Origin: Taudactylus pleione
Taxonomy: Eukaryota; Chordata; Amphibia; Anura; Myobatrachidae
DNA length: 64,000 nt
Direction: 5' to 3'
NCBI GenBank assembly: GCA_031769625.1
Contig: JAUIMM010000188.1
Coordinates: forward strand, 12,205,001 to 12,269,000
Shown: one piece after another, positions 9,879-22,200 of the stretch
How the letters are laid out: every line of letters starts with the position of its first letter
How positions within the stretch are numbered: the stretch's first letter is position 1
The notes under the pieces: generated by a model
Told to the model about the DNA's origin: nothing
The model's database searches: none
Seen by the model: the letters and a program-made list of their open reading frames with translations, nothing else
Made by a program: the position numbers and the translations under genes

Positions 9879-9917
9879 ATAAGAGTGGAGACTGGACCAA
9901 GGGAGAAGGTGCCCACA

Positions 9918-10015
9918 GCAACCAATCAGCTTCTATGTAGCATTTATCAAATGCATTCTATAAGATGATAGGTCTAACCTGATTGGTGTCTGTGATAAAT
10001 CAACCCTGTAAAAGT
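9918..10015 (+). repeat. Remnant of an AACCAATCAGCTTCT-type repeat
   Basis: CAGCAACCAATCAGCTTCTA followed by ATTTATCAAATGC resembles the centre of the palindromic element at 50191-50365 (ACCAACCAATCAGTTTCTAG then CATTTTTCAAACAC). Probably a degraded member of the same MITE family. Confidence 0.35.
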
Positions 10016-10339
10016 TTGTTTACTAAAGTGTCTATTTTTTTTATTCTTATTAGATATAATTGTGGAACTACAGTAAATGAGATCTGCTAATTATACACTT
10101 CCTAAATGTATCACATGTCGGCATCTCCAGAGCGGGTGCTACACTGCTGTTCTGGCCTGGCACGTGCTCACACCATAATGCAAAGTGGGACACGTACATT
10201 TAATATGTTTGCATGCAGGGTAACTACTGGCGGCACTTTGCATGTAGCCCACAGATGCTGGACAGCTTTATTCTTACACTGCAATTTATATCCCCCTCCC
10301 AAATCTACAGTAACTCTCTCTGCACATGTTACATCTGAC

Positions 10340-10575
10340 CCATCTGCAGTGCCGGCTGGGTCCGGGATGTCGGTGCTCAGGGTACCAGCAATTATAATCC
10401 CAACCCCGACATCCCAACAGGGTTAGGATACCGACACATGCAGGTAAGCATCCTAACCATACTCCTAACCCTACCTTGGGGATGCCAGGATTCTGAATGT
10501 GTCGGGATCTGGCGCCAGTATTCTGAACTTTGGCATCCTGACAACCGGGACATAAACGACATCCCTGCAGTGCAG
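10340..10575 (+). mobile_element. Diverged relative of the 3777-4340 element
   Basis: Contains CCCGACATCCCAACAGGG, then CAGGTAAGCATCCTAACCAT and ACTCCTAACCCTACC, in the same order as the CCCGAC, GGTAAGTATT and CTAACCCTAACC blocks of the element at 3.8 kb. The telomere-like tandem expansion is absent here. The ends are not well defined. Confidence 0.4.
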
Positions 10576-10604
10576 CATGGTTTTACCAAGATGCACAGTT
10601 ACAC

Positions 10605-11036
10605 CCAATTCACACCAAACTTATTACCCACTCGGGTTATTGCCGGAGAAACCAGGGTCCTGGCTTGGTGTGAAAGGGTCAACCTGGGTTGTGTGTATAG
10701 GGAATCCAACCGTGGTTGCTACCAGGGTCGAACTCTGCATTGACCTGGGTAGTGGTGCGACCCGCGTTATCCGACCTGGGTTACACTAAAAAGAGCTGAT
10801 TGGAGCTTATGGTGCAGTCACCACTAACTTTTTATGACCTTTATGTTGGCCTGAAAAACTTCCATTTTTAATGACACACACAGGTTTTGCAGGGCTGACA
10901 CAGGTTCAGTGTGAATGGGGACGACCCAGGAATACCCCAGGTTCGACTTGTGGTGTGAGAGTTGTCTGAGCAGCTGGGACACTAGTTGGAAACGTGTTCA
11001 AAAACCCGGTTCAAACCCAAGATTTGATGTGAAAGG
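10605..11036. mobile_element. Possible MITE with TTCACACCAAAC ends
   Basis: The left end TTCACACCAAAC and the right end (other strand) TTCACATCAAATC are inverted. GTGTGAAAGGG and related GGTTCAAACCC-like words recur inside. No target duplication could be fixed, and no coding capacity was seen. Confidence 0.35.
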
Positions 11037-11150
11037 GGTTTTACTGGCTTCTTATATGAGCCCCATTCTGCTTATATCATTGACTTCCTCTCCACTGTAC
11101 CATTCTTATTAATGCTGCGGAAAAAAACGGAAATTTCCCAGTTGGTCTTA

Positions 11151-12123
11151 AGCTGGGTACACACTGTGCCGACGGATTCCCCAAATGGCGGATTCGCCGA
11201 AACAGCGGCCGATCAGGTAAGCTATACAGGCTAACCAATCATCAACTCAATGTGTGTTCTGTGACATCACAATTGGATGACCATTTCAATTTGCCTGCCC
11301 AGTTCAGCTGGTCAGTCACCGGCGGTCTCTGCAGCGAGTGTACGGGCAGTCGACTGACCCCGTACACACAGCCAGATGCGGAGATCTTTCTGTACATATA
11401 TCGCCCATCTGCTGTGCTACAGAGGAGATGCAAAATGTCTGTGAACAACGTAATTCACAGACATAATGGGGGTAAACACCCTCTGATTGACTGGCAAGAT
11501 ATATCGCACAGTGCCTGATTCAGAGCCGGACGCTATTTGAGCTCGCTCGTTCAGAAAAAGGGGCCGGATATTTAAATTGAGCGCTCGCACTTTGCGGTCT
11601 GTTGACGCCTCTATGTGTGAGCGAGCGAACGAAACATGCGCTCGCTATTTTGTAAAGACGCCCCCTGGCCGCTCGCATCCTACGTCATCTCCGCTATTTA
11701 TTAGATTAATCGAGTACATCGAAAGGCGTCTGAACTGCTCGCAGTGCTTGTGGTTGGATTTTCCTACCGCAATCATGCGAACAGTTCAGGCTAAGAAACA
11801 ACCAAGTGACGTGGTCAATGACGCTGCTTTGTTAATTATGCACACCCTTAAAACGCCTGTTTTGACCGTTTGGCACGCCTGCGTTCGGATCTCCACTCCC
11901 CGTTTTCAAGCACCTTCCCCTGTTACCACCCACAAACGCCTCATCCTGTCACTCAAATTAGCAGGCACTCGCTGTTTTGCGAGCGCTCGATTTCTGGCCG
12001 CAATGACTGGTTGGCACATGCGCATTACGACCCATACGCATGCGCAGTTGTGCGAACATCGCTTGGAGCGAACGAGCGGCCGCTTACGAGCGGCTCTGAA
12101 TCAGGCCCAGTGTGTACCCAGCT
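11151..12123. mobile_element. Harbinger-like MITE split by a nested element
   Basis: AGCTGGGTACACACTG at the left end is matched by CAGTGTGTACCCAGCT at the right end. Both ends are flanked by TTA (11148-11150 and 12124-12126), the 3-bp TWA target duplication of PIF/Harbinger elements. Another element (11513-12106) has inserted close to its right end, so its own sequence is 11151-11512 plus 12107-12123. Confidence 0.75.
11513..12106. mobile_element. Nested MITE with GCCTGATTCAGAGCC ends
   Basis: The ends GCCTGATTCAGAGCC and GGCTCTGAATCAGGC are perfect 15-base inverted repeats. It sits inside the element above and is related by its termini to 100-690 and 58177-58526. A 212-codon plus-strand frame across 11577-12215 runs through both elements and has no recognisable domain. 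I regard it as fortuitous. Confidence 0.8.
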
Positions 12124-12126
12124 TTA

Positions 12127-12658
12127 GACATATATCGTCACCCTTGTTTAACGAAACGATATACAGTACTGTAAGATTAGAGCCCAGAGATCACATTGTT
12201 ACATTGTTTCCCTAATAAAGTTTCCCAATCTGTGCTGCAGGCCCAGGACATGATCTCTGTGTCCTGTTGTCATAACACGGAGTGACGGGATTATTAGGGA
12301 AGATGTACAGATGGCCGATAACAGGCCTGATAACATTATTATTACATGGCAGGCTCTGAAAGTTATGTCCGTAGTGAACGCGATCTCTCAGTCTCCTGTG
12401 TTATACAAGACTTTATGAGTTCCCCACAGCGTAAAACATAGCTTAGTTCATTTTGTGCTGCTTGCACATTTATATCCACTTTGTAATAACTTTGAAATAC
12501 GTTCAAAAGCAAAATACTATACAGGGCGAAGGACATTTGCTGTCGGACAGATTACATAACGGACAGTTTTCTAAGGAGGTCATGGAAACCATATTTAAAG
12601 ATACATCTCTTCATGAAGAGTCTTACATATTCAACATATAGCATATTGCATGGTTAAC
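12127..12658. other. No gene recognised
   Basis: AT-rich unique-looking sequence with no transposon ends or exon signal that I can support. Confidence 0.4.
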
Positions 12659-12659
12659 C

Positions 12660-13635
12660 ACTGCAGCACCTGGCACCACTGCAGTGGATCTGGCATTTTG
12701 GTGTCACCCCCTCCGAAGGTGACACCCGAGTACTGCCCGCACCCCCCAAATGACACCGCTGGGCACTAGAGAATGGTCGGGCTGTGTGTGTGTGGGGGGG
12801 CTAGAGATAGGCTTTAGGGGAGGGTTAGGGGCATTATTCACTGCTGGATGACAGACGACATATTATCATCATCATCATCTGACCACCAGACCCAGAAGAC
12901 GCCGCTCTAGCCGGCAGAGACCCTTTAGCAGGCGCTCCCCTGGGAGGGTTAGCTTTAGGGTGCGGGGAGGGAGGGTTAGGTTTAGGCACTAACGGGGGAG
13001 GTTAGGGGTAGGCACTAGGGGGGGAGGTTAGGGGTAGGCTCTAAGGGGGGAGGTTGGGGGTAGGCACTAGGTGGGGAGGTTAGGGGTAGGCACTAAGGGG
13101 GGAGGTTAGGGGTAGGCACTAGGGGGGAGGTTAGGGGTAGGCACTAAGGGGGGAGGTTGGGGGTAGGCACTAAGGGGGGAGGTTGGGGGTAGGCACCAGG
13201 GGGGAGGTTAGAGGTAGGCACTAGGGGGGGAGGTTAGGGGTAGGCACTAGGGGGGAGGTTAGGGGTAGGCACTATGGGGGGAGGTTAAGGGTAGGCACTA
13301 CGGGGGGAGGTAAGGGGTAGGCACTAGGGGGGGAGGTTAGGGGTAGGCACTAGGGGGGGAGGTTAGGGGTAGGCACTAGGGGGGAGGTTAGGGGTAGGCA
13401 CTAGGGGGGAGGTTAGGGGGAGGCACTAGGGTGGGAGGTTAGGGGTAGGCACTAGGGGGGGAGGTTAGGGGTAGGCACTAGTGGGGGAGGTTAGGGTTAG
13501 ACACCCCTAAGGGAGGGTTATGGTTGGGGGGGGAGAGGGGTAGGGATAATAGACTTACCTGCGGTGTCAGGATTTCCAACCATCGGGCTGCAGCAGTCGG
13601 GATTTGAACCGCTGGGCTAGAGTCCGGCGCTCATT
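12660..13635 (-). mobile_element. Second copy of the telomere-like-minisatellite element family, inverted
   Basis: On the minus strand the block AGCGGTTCAAATCCCGAC, then GGTTGGAAATCCTGACACC, then GCAGGTAAGTCTATTA mirrors the left part of the element at 3777-4340. A small hairpin GGTGTCACC/GGTGACACC lies at 12700-12726. Most of the length is the G-rich minisatellite. It directly abuts the degenerate left edge of the giant satellite. Confidence 0.5.
12958..13502 (+). repeat. G-rich minisatellite, about 25-bp unit
   Basis: About 20 copies of AGGTTAGGGGTAGGCACTA followed by a run of five to seven G. It has strong quadruplex potential on this strand. Variant units (GGTTGGGGG, GGTTAAGGG) are interspersed. 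The GGTTAGGG word resembles the vertebrate telomere repeat, but the unit is four times longer. Confidence 0.92.
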
Positions 13636-14535
13636 CATACTGAATCCCTGTAACTATATAACTATTTAATGATGTAACCACCCATTGATGTAACACTGTA
13701 ACTAATTATGTAATTGCTGCATGTAATGAATTTACTATAAATTAATGTAACAATGTGACTAACTGTAAAGAAGTAACCATGTAATAAAGTAATGATTAAC
13801 AAGATAACTATGTAACTAATACTAAATATTTAACTATGTAATGATGCAACTATAACTATGTAGCAATGTCAATATGTGCTGATAAAGCTATGTAACAATG
13901 TAACTATGTAACAATGTAACAATGTAAATAACTTGGAAATGATCTAAATAACAATGTAACTTTGCAATGATGTAACTACGTATATAACAATGTAAAAATG
14001 GAATTAACAAAGCACCTATGTAACTGATTATATAACATGTAACAATGTAACCAACTATGTAATGCTGTAACTATGTAAGAATGTAATAACAAATCGAATC
14101 CCCTGTCTTTCCAGTGCATATTGATACATTTGGAAGGTATTTAATTTTTTATTGCTACAAATAGTATAGAAGATAAGAAATTACAATTATCAGGTCTAAA
14201 ACCTGATCATTGATAAATATGCCACTATGATACAATGTATCTGTGCAATGAAGTGACACTGAAACAATGTAACTGTAATAATATGACACTGTAACTTTGC
14301 TACATAGCAAAATGTAACTATGTAATGCTGTTACTAAATATGGAAATATGTAATAATGTTACTAACAATGTAATTGTGAATATGTAATTATCTAATGATG
14401 CCGCTATGTAGTGATGTCATTAATAAAGTAACTATATATCTTATTATGTAAATATGTAACAATGTACCTGACTGAGAGTGGTACTGTACAGCAGACGTTA
14501 ACTATGTAACACTGTAACTATGTAACACTGTAACT

Positions 14536-14880
14536 CAGGGGCATCTTAAGAGAGGAGGGGGCCCGTGTGCACTCCCCGTGCGTGACCCCCTCCTCTCTTC
14601 CCGGTGGCCGGCAGCCGACTGACGCGGCTGGCCAGCCACCGGTGCATTAGTATACTCCATGCACTAGAGTGTGCCCGGAGACTACTGTGCATGCGCAGAA
14701 CGCGGAAAAATGTTCGTGGCGGCCATTTTCCAATGTTCTGAGCACCGCTGACACCCGCCGCGGGACCACGGACAGATGAGTTTAAAATAATATGGGTGCA
14801 GTGTGTGCGGTACGGGGCCCCCCTGGACCCGGGAGTCCGTGTGCCCCGCACACACTGCACCCATTATAGATACGCCACTG
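14536..14880. mobile_element. hAT-type MITE inserted in the satellite (copy 1)
   Basis: The tips are CAGGGGCATCTTAA and, on the other strand, CAGTGGCGTATCTATAATGG. The flanks are CTGTAACT on both sides (14528-14535 and 14881-14888), consistent with an 8-bp hAT duplication, although the host repeat itself contains this word. It shares GGCGGCCATTTTCC, GCATGCGCA and the GGGGCCC-rich end with 5384-5763. It is 345 bp and non-coding. Confidence 0.85.
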
Positions 14881-15899
14881 CTGTAACTGTGTAACGCTGT
14901 AACTATGTAATGCTGTAACTGTGTAATGCTGTAACTATGTAATGCTGTAACTGTGTAACACTGTAACTATGTAATGCTGTAACTATGTAATGCTGTAACT
15001 ATATAATGCTATAACTGTGTAATGCTGTAACTGTGTAACGCTGTAACTGTGTAACGCTGTAACTGTGTAACGCTGCTGTAACTATGTAACGCTGTAACTA
15101 TGTAACGCTGTAACTGTGTAATGCTGTAACTGTGTAATGCTGTAACTGTGTAACGCTGTAACTATGTAATGCTGTAATTATGTGACACTGTAACTATGTA
15201 ATGCTGTAACTGTGTAATGCTGTAACTATGTAACACTGTAACTGTGTAACGCGGTAACTAAGTAACACTGTAACTGTGTAACTCTGTAACTATGTAATGC
15301 TGTAACTGTGTAATGCTGTAACTATGTAACGCTGTAACTATGTAACACTAACTGCGCAATGCTGTAACTGTGTAATGCTGTAACTATGTAACACTGTAAC
15401 TGTGTTATGCTGTAACTGTGTAACGCTGTAACTGTGTAATGCTGTAACTATGTAATGCTATAACTATGTAACACTGTAACTGTGTAACACTGTAACTATG
15501 TAACGCTGTAACTATGTAATGCTGTAACTGTGTAATGCTGTAACTATGTAATGCTGTAACTGTGTAACACTGTAACTGTGTAATGCTGTGACTATGTAAC
15601 ACTGAAACTGAGTAATGCTGTGACTATATAAGGCTGTAACTGTGTAATGATGTAACAATGTAATGCTGTGACTTTGTATTGCTGTAACTGTGTAACACTG
15701 TAACTGTGTAATGCTGTGACTATGTAACACTGAAACTGTGTAATGCTGTGACTATATAAGGCTGTAACTGTGTAATGCTGTAACTATGTAATGCTGTGAC
15801 TTTGTATTGCTGTAACTGTGTAACAATGTACCTGACTGAGAGTGGTACTGTACAGCAGACGTTAACTATGTAACACTGTAACTATGTAACACTGTAACT

Positions 15900-16244
15900 C
15901 AGGGGCATCTTAAGAGAGGAGGGGGCCCATGTGCACTCCCCGTGCGTGGCCCCCTCCTCTCTTCCCGGTGGCCGGCAGCCGACTGACGCGGCTGGCCAGC
16001 CACCGGTGCATTAGTATACTCCATGCACTAGAGTGTGCCCGGAGACTACTGTGCATGCGCAGAACGCGGGAAAATGTTCGTGGCGGCCATTTTCCAAAGT
16101 TCTGAAAACCGCTGACACCCGCCGCGGGACCACGGACAGATGAGTTTAAAATAATATGGGTGCAGTGTGTGCGGTGCGGGGCCCACCTGGACCTGGGAGT
16201 CCGTGTGCCCCGCACACACTGCACCCATTATAGATACGCCACTG
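15900..16244. mobile_element. hAT-type MITE in the satellite (copy 2, by duplication)
   Basis: Same length and same flanks as copy 1 at an offset of exactly 1364 bases, so it arose by segmental tandem duplication and not by a second insertion. Confidence 0.88.
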
Positions 16245-19200
16245 CTGTAACTGTGTAATGCTGTAACTATGTAATGCTCTAACTGTGTAATGCTGTAACT
16301 ATGTAATGCTGTAACTGTGTAACACTGTAACTATGTAATGCTGTAACTATGTAACGCTGTAACTATATAATGCTATAACTGTGTAATGCTGTAACTGTGT
16401 AACGCTGTAACTGTGTAACGCTGTAACTGTGTAACACTGCTGTAACTATGTAATGCTGTAACTATGTAACGCTGTAACTGTGTAACGCTGTAACTGTGTA
16501 ATGCTGTAACTGTGTAACGCTGTAACTATGTAAAGCTGTAATTATGTGACGCTGTAACTATGTAATGCTGTAACTGTGTAATGCTGTAACTATGTAACAC
16601 TGTAACTGTGTAACGCGGTAACTAAGTAACACTGTAACTGTGTAACTCTGTAACTATGTAATGCTGTAACTGCGTAATGCTATAACTATGTAACGGTGTA
16701 ACTATGTAACACTAACTGCATAATGCTGTAACTGTGTAATGCTGTAACTATGTAACACTGTAACTGTGTTATGCTGTAACTGTGTAACGCTGTAACTGTG
16801 TAATGCTGTAACTATGTAATGCTATAACTATGTAACACTGTAACTGTGTAACACTGTAACTATGTAACGCTGTAACTATGTAATGCTGTAACTGTGTAAT
16901 GCTGTAACTATGTAATGCTGTAACTGTGTAACACTGTAACTGTGTAATGCTGTGACTATGTAACACTGAAACTGAGTAATGCTGTGACTATATAAGGCTG
17001 TAACTGTGTAATGCTGTAACTATGTAATGCTGTGACTTTGTATTGCTGTAACTGTGTAACGCTGTGACTATGTAACGCTGTAACTGTGTAACGCTGTAAC
17101 TATGTAACACTGTAACTGTGTAATGCTGTAACTATGTAACACTGTGACTATGTAACACTGTAACTGTGTAACGATGTAACTATGTAACACTGTAACTGTG
17201 GAACGCTGTAACTATGTAATGCTGTAACTATGTGATGCTGCGACTATGTAACACTGTAACTATGTAACGCTGTGACTATGCAACACTGTAACTGTGTAAC
17301 GCTGTAACTATGTTACACTGTAACTGTGCAACGCTGTAACTATGTAACACTGTAACTGTGTAATGCTGTAACTATGTAACACTGTAACTATGTAACGCTG
17401 TAACTATGTAATGCTGTAACTATGTAACGCTGTATCTGTGTAATGCTGTAACTATGTAATGCTGTGACTATGTAAAACTGTAACTGTGTAACGCTGTAAC
17501 TATGTAACACTGTAACTGTGTAACGCTGTAACTATGTAACACTGTAACTGTGTAACACTGTAACTATGTAACATTGTAACTATGTAATGCTGTGACTATG
17601 TAACACTGTAACAGTGTAATGCTGTAACTATGTAATGCTGTGACTATGTAACACTGTAACAATATAACGCTGTAACTATATAACACTGTAACTATGTAAT
17701 GATATCACTATGTAATGCTGTGACTATGTAATGCTCTAACTATGTAACGCTGTAACTATGTAACGCTGTCACTGTGTAACACCGTAACGATGTAACTATG
17801 TAACGCTGTAACTATGTAATGCTGTGACTATGTAACACTGTAACTGTGTAACGCTGTAACTATGTAACACTGTAACTGTGGAAGGCTGTAACTATGTAAT
17901 GCTGTAACTATATGATGCTGTGACTATGTAACACTGTAACTATGTAACGCTGTGACTAGGTAACACTGTAACTGTGTAAAGCTGTAACTATGTAACACTG
18001 TAACTGTGTAATGCTGTAACTATGTAACACTGTAACTGTGTAATGCTGTAACTGTGTAACGCTGTAACTATGTAATGCTGTAACTGTGTAATGCTGTAAC
18101 TATGTAACACTGTAACTGTGTAATGCTGTAACTATGTAATGCTGTAAATATGTAATGCTGTAACTGTGTAATGCTGTAACTATGTAACGCTGTAACTGTG
18201 TAATGCTGTAACTATGTAATGCTGTAACTGTGTAATGCTGTAACTGTGTAATGCTGTGACTATGTAACACTGAAACTGTGTAATGCTGTAACTATATAAG
18301 GCTGTAACTGTGTAATGCTGTAACTATGTAATGCTGTGACTTTGTAATGCTGTAACTGTATAACGCTGTGACTATGTAACACTGTAACTGTGTAACGATG
18401 TAACTATGTAACACTGTAACTGTGGAACAGTGTAACTATGTAATGCTGTAACTATGTGACGCTGTAACTGTGTAATGCTGTAACTATGTAATGCTGTAAC
18501 TGTGTAATGCTGTAACTGTGTAATGCTGTAACTATGTAACGCTGTAACTGTGTAATGCTGTAACTATGTAATGCTGTAACTGTGTAATGCTGTAACTGTG
18601 TAATGCTGTGACTATGTAACACTGAAACTGTGTAATGCTGTAACTATATAAGGCTGTAACTGTGTAATGCTGTAACTATGTAATGCTGTGACTTTGTAAT
18701 GCTGTAACTGTATAACGCTGTGACTATGTAACACTGTAACTGTGTAACGATGTAACTATGTAACACTGTAACTGTGGAACAGTGTAACTATGTAACACTG
18801 TAACTATGTAATGCTGTGACTATGTAACACTGTAACTGTGTAACGCTGTAACTATGTAACGCTGTAACTGTGTAACGCTATAACTATGTAATGCTGTAAC
18901 TGTGTAATGCTGTAACTATGTAATGCTGTAACTGTGTAATGCTGTAACTATGTAATGCTGTAACTGTGTAACACTGTAACTGTGTAATGCTGTAACTATA
19001 TAAGGCTGTAAATGTGTAATGTTGTAACTATGTAATGCTGTGACTATGTAATGCTGTAACTATGTAGCACTGTAACTATGTAACACTAACTATGTAATGA
19101 TGTAACTGTGTAATGCTGTAACTATGTAACACTGTAACTGTGTAATGCTGTAACTATGTAACACTGTAACTGTGTAACGCTGTAACTATGTAAATCTGTA

Positions 19201-22200
19201 ACTATGTAATGCTGTGACTATGTAACACTGGAACTGTGTAATGCTGTAACTATGTAATGCTGAGACTATGTAACACTGTTACAGTGTAACGCTGTAACTA
19301 TATAACGCTGTAACTATGTAAATCTGTAACTATGTAATGCTGTGACTATGTAACACTGGAACTGTGTAATGCTGTAACTATGTAATGCTGTGACTATGTA
19401 ACACTGTAACAGTGTAACGCTGTAACTATATAACACTGTAACTATGTAATGCTGTAACTATGTAACATTGTAACTGTGGAATGCTGTAACTATGTAATGC
19501 TGTAACTATGTGATGCTGTGACTATGTAACACTGTAACTATGTAATGCTGTGACTAGGTAACACTGTAACTGTGTAATGATGTCACTATGTAATGCTGTG
19601 ACTATGTAATGCTATCACTATGTAACGCTGTAACTATGTAACGCTGTCACTGTGTAACACCGTAATGCTGTAACTATGTAACGCTGTAACTATGTAATGC
19701 TGTGACTATGTAACACTGTAACTGTGTAATGCTGTAACTATGTAACATTGTAACTGTGGAATGCTGTAACTATGTAATGCTGTAACTATGTGATGCTGTG
19801 ACTATGTAACACTGTAACTATGTAATGCTGTGACTAGGTAACACTGTAACTGTGTAACGCTGTAACTATGTAACTCTGTAACTGTGTAACGCTGTAACTA
19901 TGTAACACTGTAACTGTGTAATGCTGTAACTATATAACACTGTAACTATGTAATGATGTCACTATGTAATGCTATCACTATGTAACGCTGTAACTGTGTA
20001 ACGCTGTAACTATGTAACACTGTAACTGTGTAATGCTGTAACTATGTAACACTGTGACTATGTAACACTGTAACTGTGTAACACTGTAACTGTGTAATGC
20101 TGTGACTATGTAACACTGTAACTGTGTAATGCTGTAACTATATAACACTGTAACTATGTAATGATGTCACTATGTAATGCTATCACTATGTAACGCTGTA
20201 ACTGTGTAACGCTGTAACTATGTAACACTGTAACTGTGTAATGCTGTAACTATGTAACACTGTGACTATGTAACACTGTAACTGTGTAACACTGTAACTG
20301 TGTAATGCTGTGACTATGTAACACTGAAACTGTGTAATGCTGTGACTATATAAGGCTGTAACTGTGTAATCCTGTAACTATGTAATGCTGTGACTTTGTA
20401 TTGCTGTAACTGTGTAACGCTGTGACTATGTAATGCTGTAACTGTGTAACGCTGTAACTATGTAACACTGTAACTGTGTAATGCTGTAACTATGTAACAC
20501 TGTGACTATGTAACACTGTAACTGTGTAACGATGTAAATATGTAACACTGTAACTGTGGAACGCTGTAACTATGTATTGCTGTAACTATGTGATGCTGCG
20601 ACTACGTAACACTGTAACTATGAAATGCTGTGACTATGTAACACTGTAACTGTGTAACGCTGTAACTATGTTACACTGTAACTGTGCAAAGCTGTAACTA
20701 TGTAACACTGTAACTGTGTAACGCTGTAACTATGTTACACTGTAACTGTGCAACGCTGTAACTATGTAACACTGTAACTGTGTAACGCTGTAACTATGTA
20801 ACACTGTAACTATGTAACGCTGTAACTATGTAATGCTGTAACTGTGTAACGCTGTAACTGTGTAATGCTGTAACTATGTAATGCTGTGACTATGTAAAAC
20901 TGTAACTGTGTAACGCTGTAACTATGTAATACTGTAACTGTGTAACGCTGTAACTATGTAACACTGTAACTGTGTAACACTGTAACTATGTAACATTGTA
21001 ACTATGTAATGCTGTGACTATGTAACACTGTAACTGTGTAATGCTGTAACTATGTAATGCTGTGACTATGTAACACTGTAACTGTATAACGCTGTAACTA
21101 TATAACACTGTAACTATGTAATGATGTCACTATGTAATGCTGTGACTATGTAATGCTCTAACTATGTAACGCTGTAACTATGTAACGCTGTCACTGTGTA
21201 ACACCGTAACGATGTAACTATGTAACGCTGTTACGCTGTAACTATGTAATGCTGTGACTATGTAACACTGTAACTGTGTAACGCTGTAACTATGTAACAC
21301 TGTAACTGTGGAACGCTGTAACTATGTAATGCTGTAACTATATGATGCTGTGACTATGTAACACTGTAACTATGTAACGCTGTGACTAGGTAACACTGTA
21401 ACTGTGTAAAGCTGTAACTATGTAACACTGTAACTGTGTAATGCTGTAACTGTGTAACGCTGTAACTATGTAATGCTGTAACTGTGTAATGCTGTAACTA
21501 TGTAACACTGTAACTGTGTAATGCTGTAACTATGTAACGCTGTAAATATGTAAAGCTGTAACTGTGTAATGCTGTAACTGTGTAATGCTGTAACTATGTA
21601 ACGCTGTAACTGTGTAATGCTGTAACTATGTAATGCTGTAACTGTGTAATGCTGTAACTGTGTAATGCTGTGACTATGTAACACTGAAACTGTGTAATGC
21701 TGTAACTATATAAGGCTGTAACTGTGTAATGCTGTAACTATGTAATGCTGTGACTTTGTAATGCTGTAACTGTATAACGCTGTGACTATGTAACACTGTA
21801 ACTGTGTAACGATGTAACTATGTAACACTGTAACTGTGGAACAGTGTAACTATGTAATGCTGTATCTATGTGACGCTGCGACTATGTAACACTGTAACTA
21901 TGTAATGCTGTGACTATGTAACACTGTAACTGTGTAACGCTGTAACTATGTAACGTTGTAACTGTGTAATGCTATAACTATGTTATGCTGTAACTGTGTA
22001 ATGCTGTAACTATGTAATGCTGTAACTGTGTAATGCTGTAACTATGTAATGCTGTAACTGTGTAACACTGTAACTGTGTAATGCTGTAACTATATAAGGC
22101 TGTAACTGTGTAATGTTGTAACTATGTAATGCTGTGACTATGTAATGCTGTAACTATGTAGCACTGTAACTATGTAACACTAACTATGTAATGATGTAAC

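Larger units (their letters stand above)
14464..17055 (+). repeat. 1364-bp tandem duplication within the satellite
   Basis: The word TGTACCTGACTGAGAGTGGT starts at 14464 and again at 15828. The hAT-type element and the following satellite variants recur with the same 1364-base offset, until similarity breaks near 17055. The two element copies differ at about nine of 345 positions. Confidence 0.93.

Noticed and set aside
11577..12215. 212-codon plus-strand frame
   Set aside because: Crosses the boundary of two nested transposons and has no recognisable domain.
15405..21684. Minus-strand frames repeating LHSHSITQLQCYTVTA-type peptides in the satellite
   Set aside because: They occur only where TAACTGTG monomers predominate, because the TAACTATG form puts TAG on the minus strand. 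They are by-products of the 16-bp repeat cycling every 48 bases.
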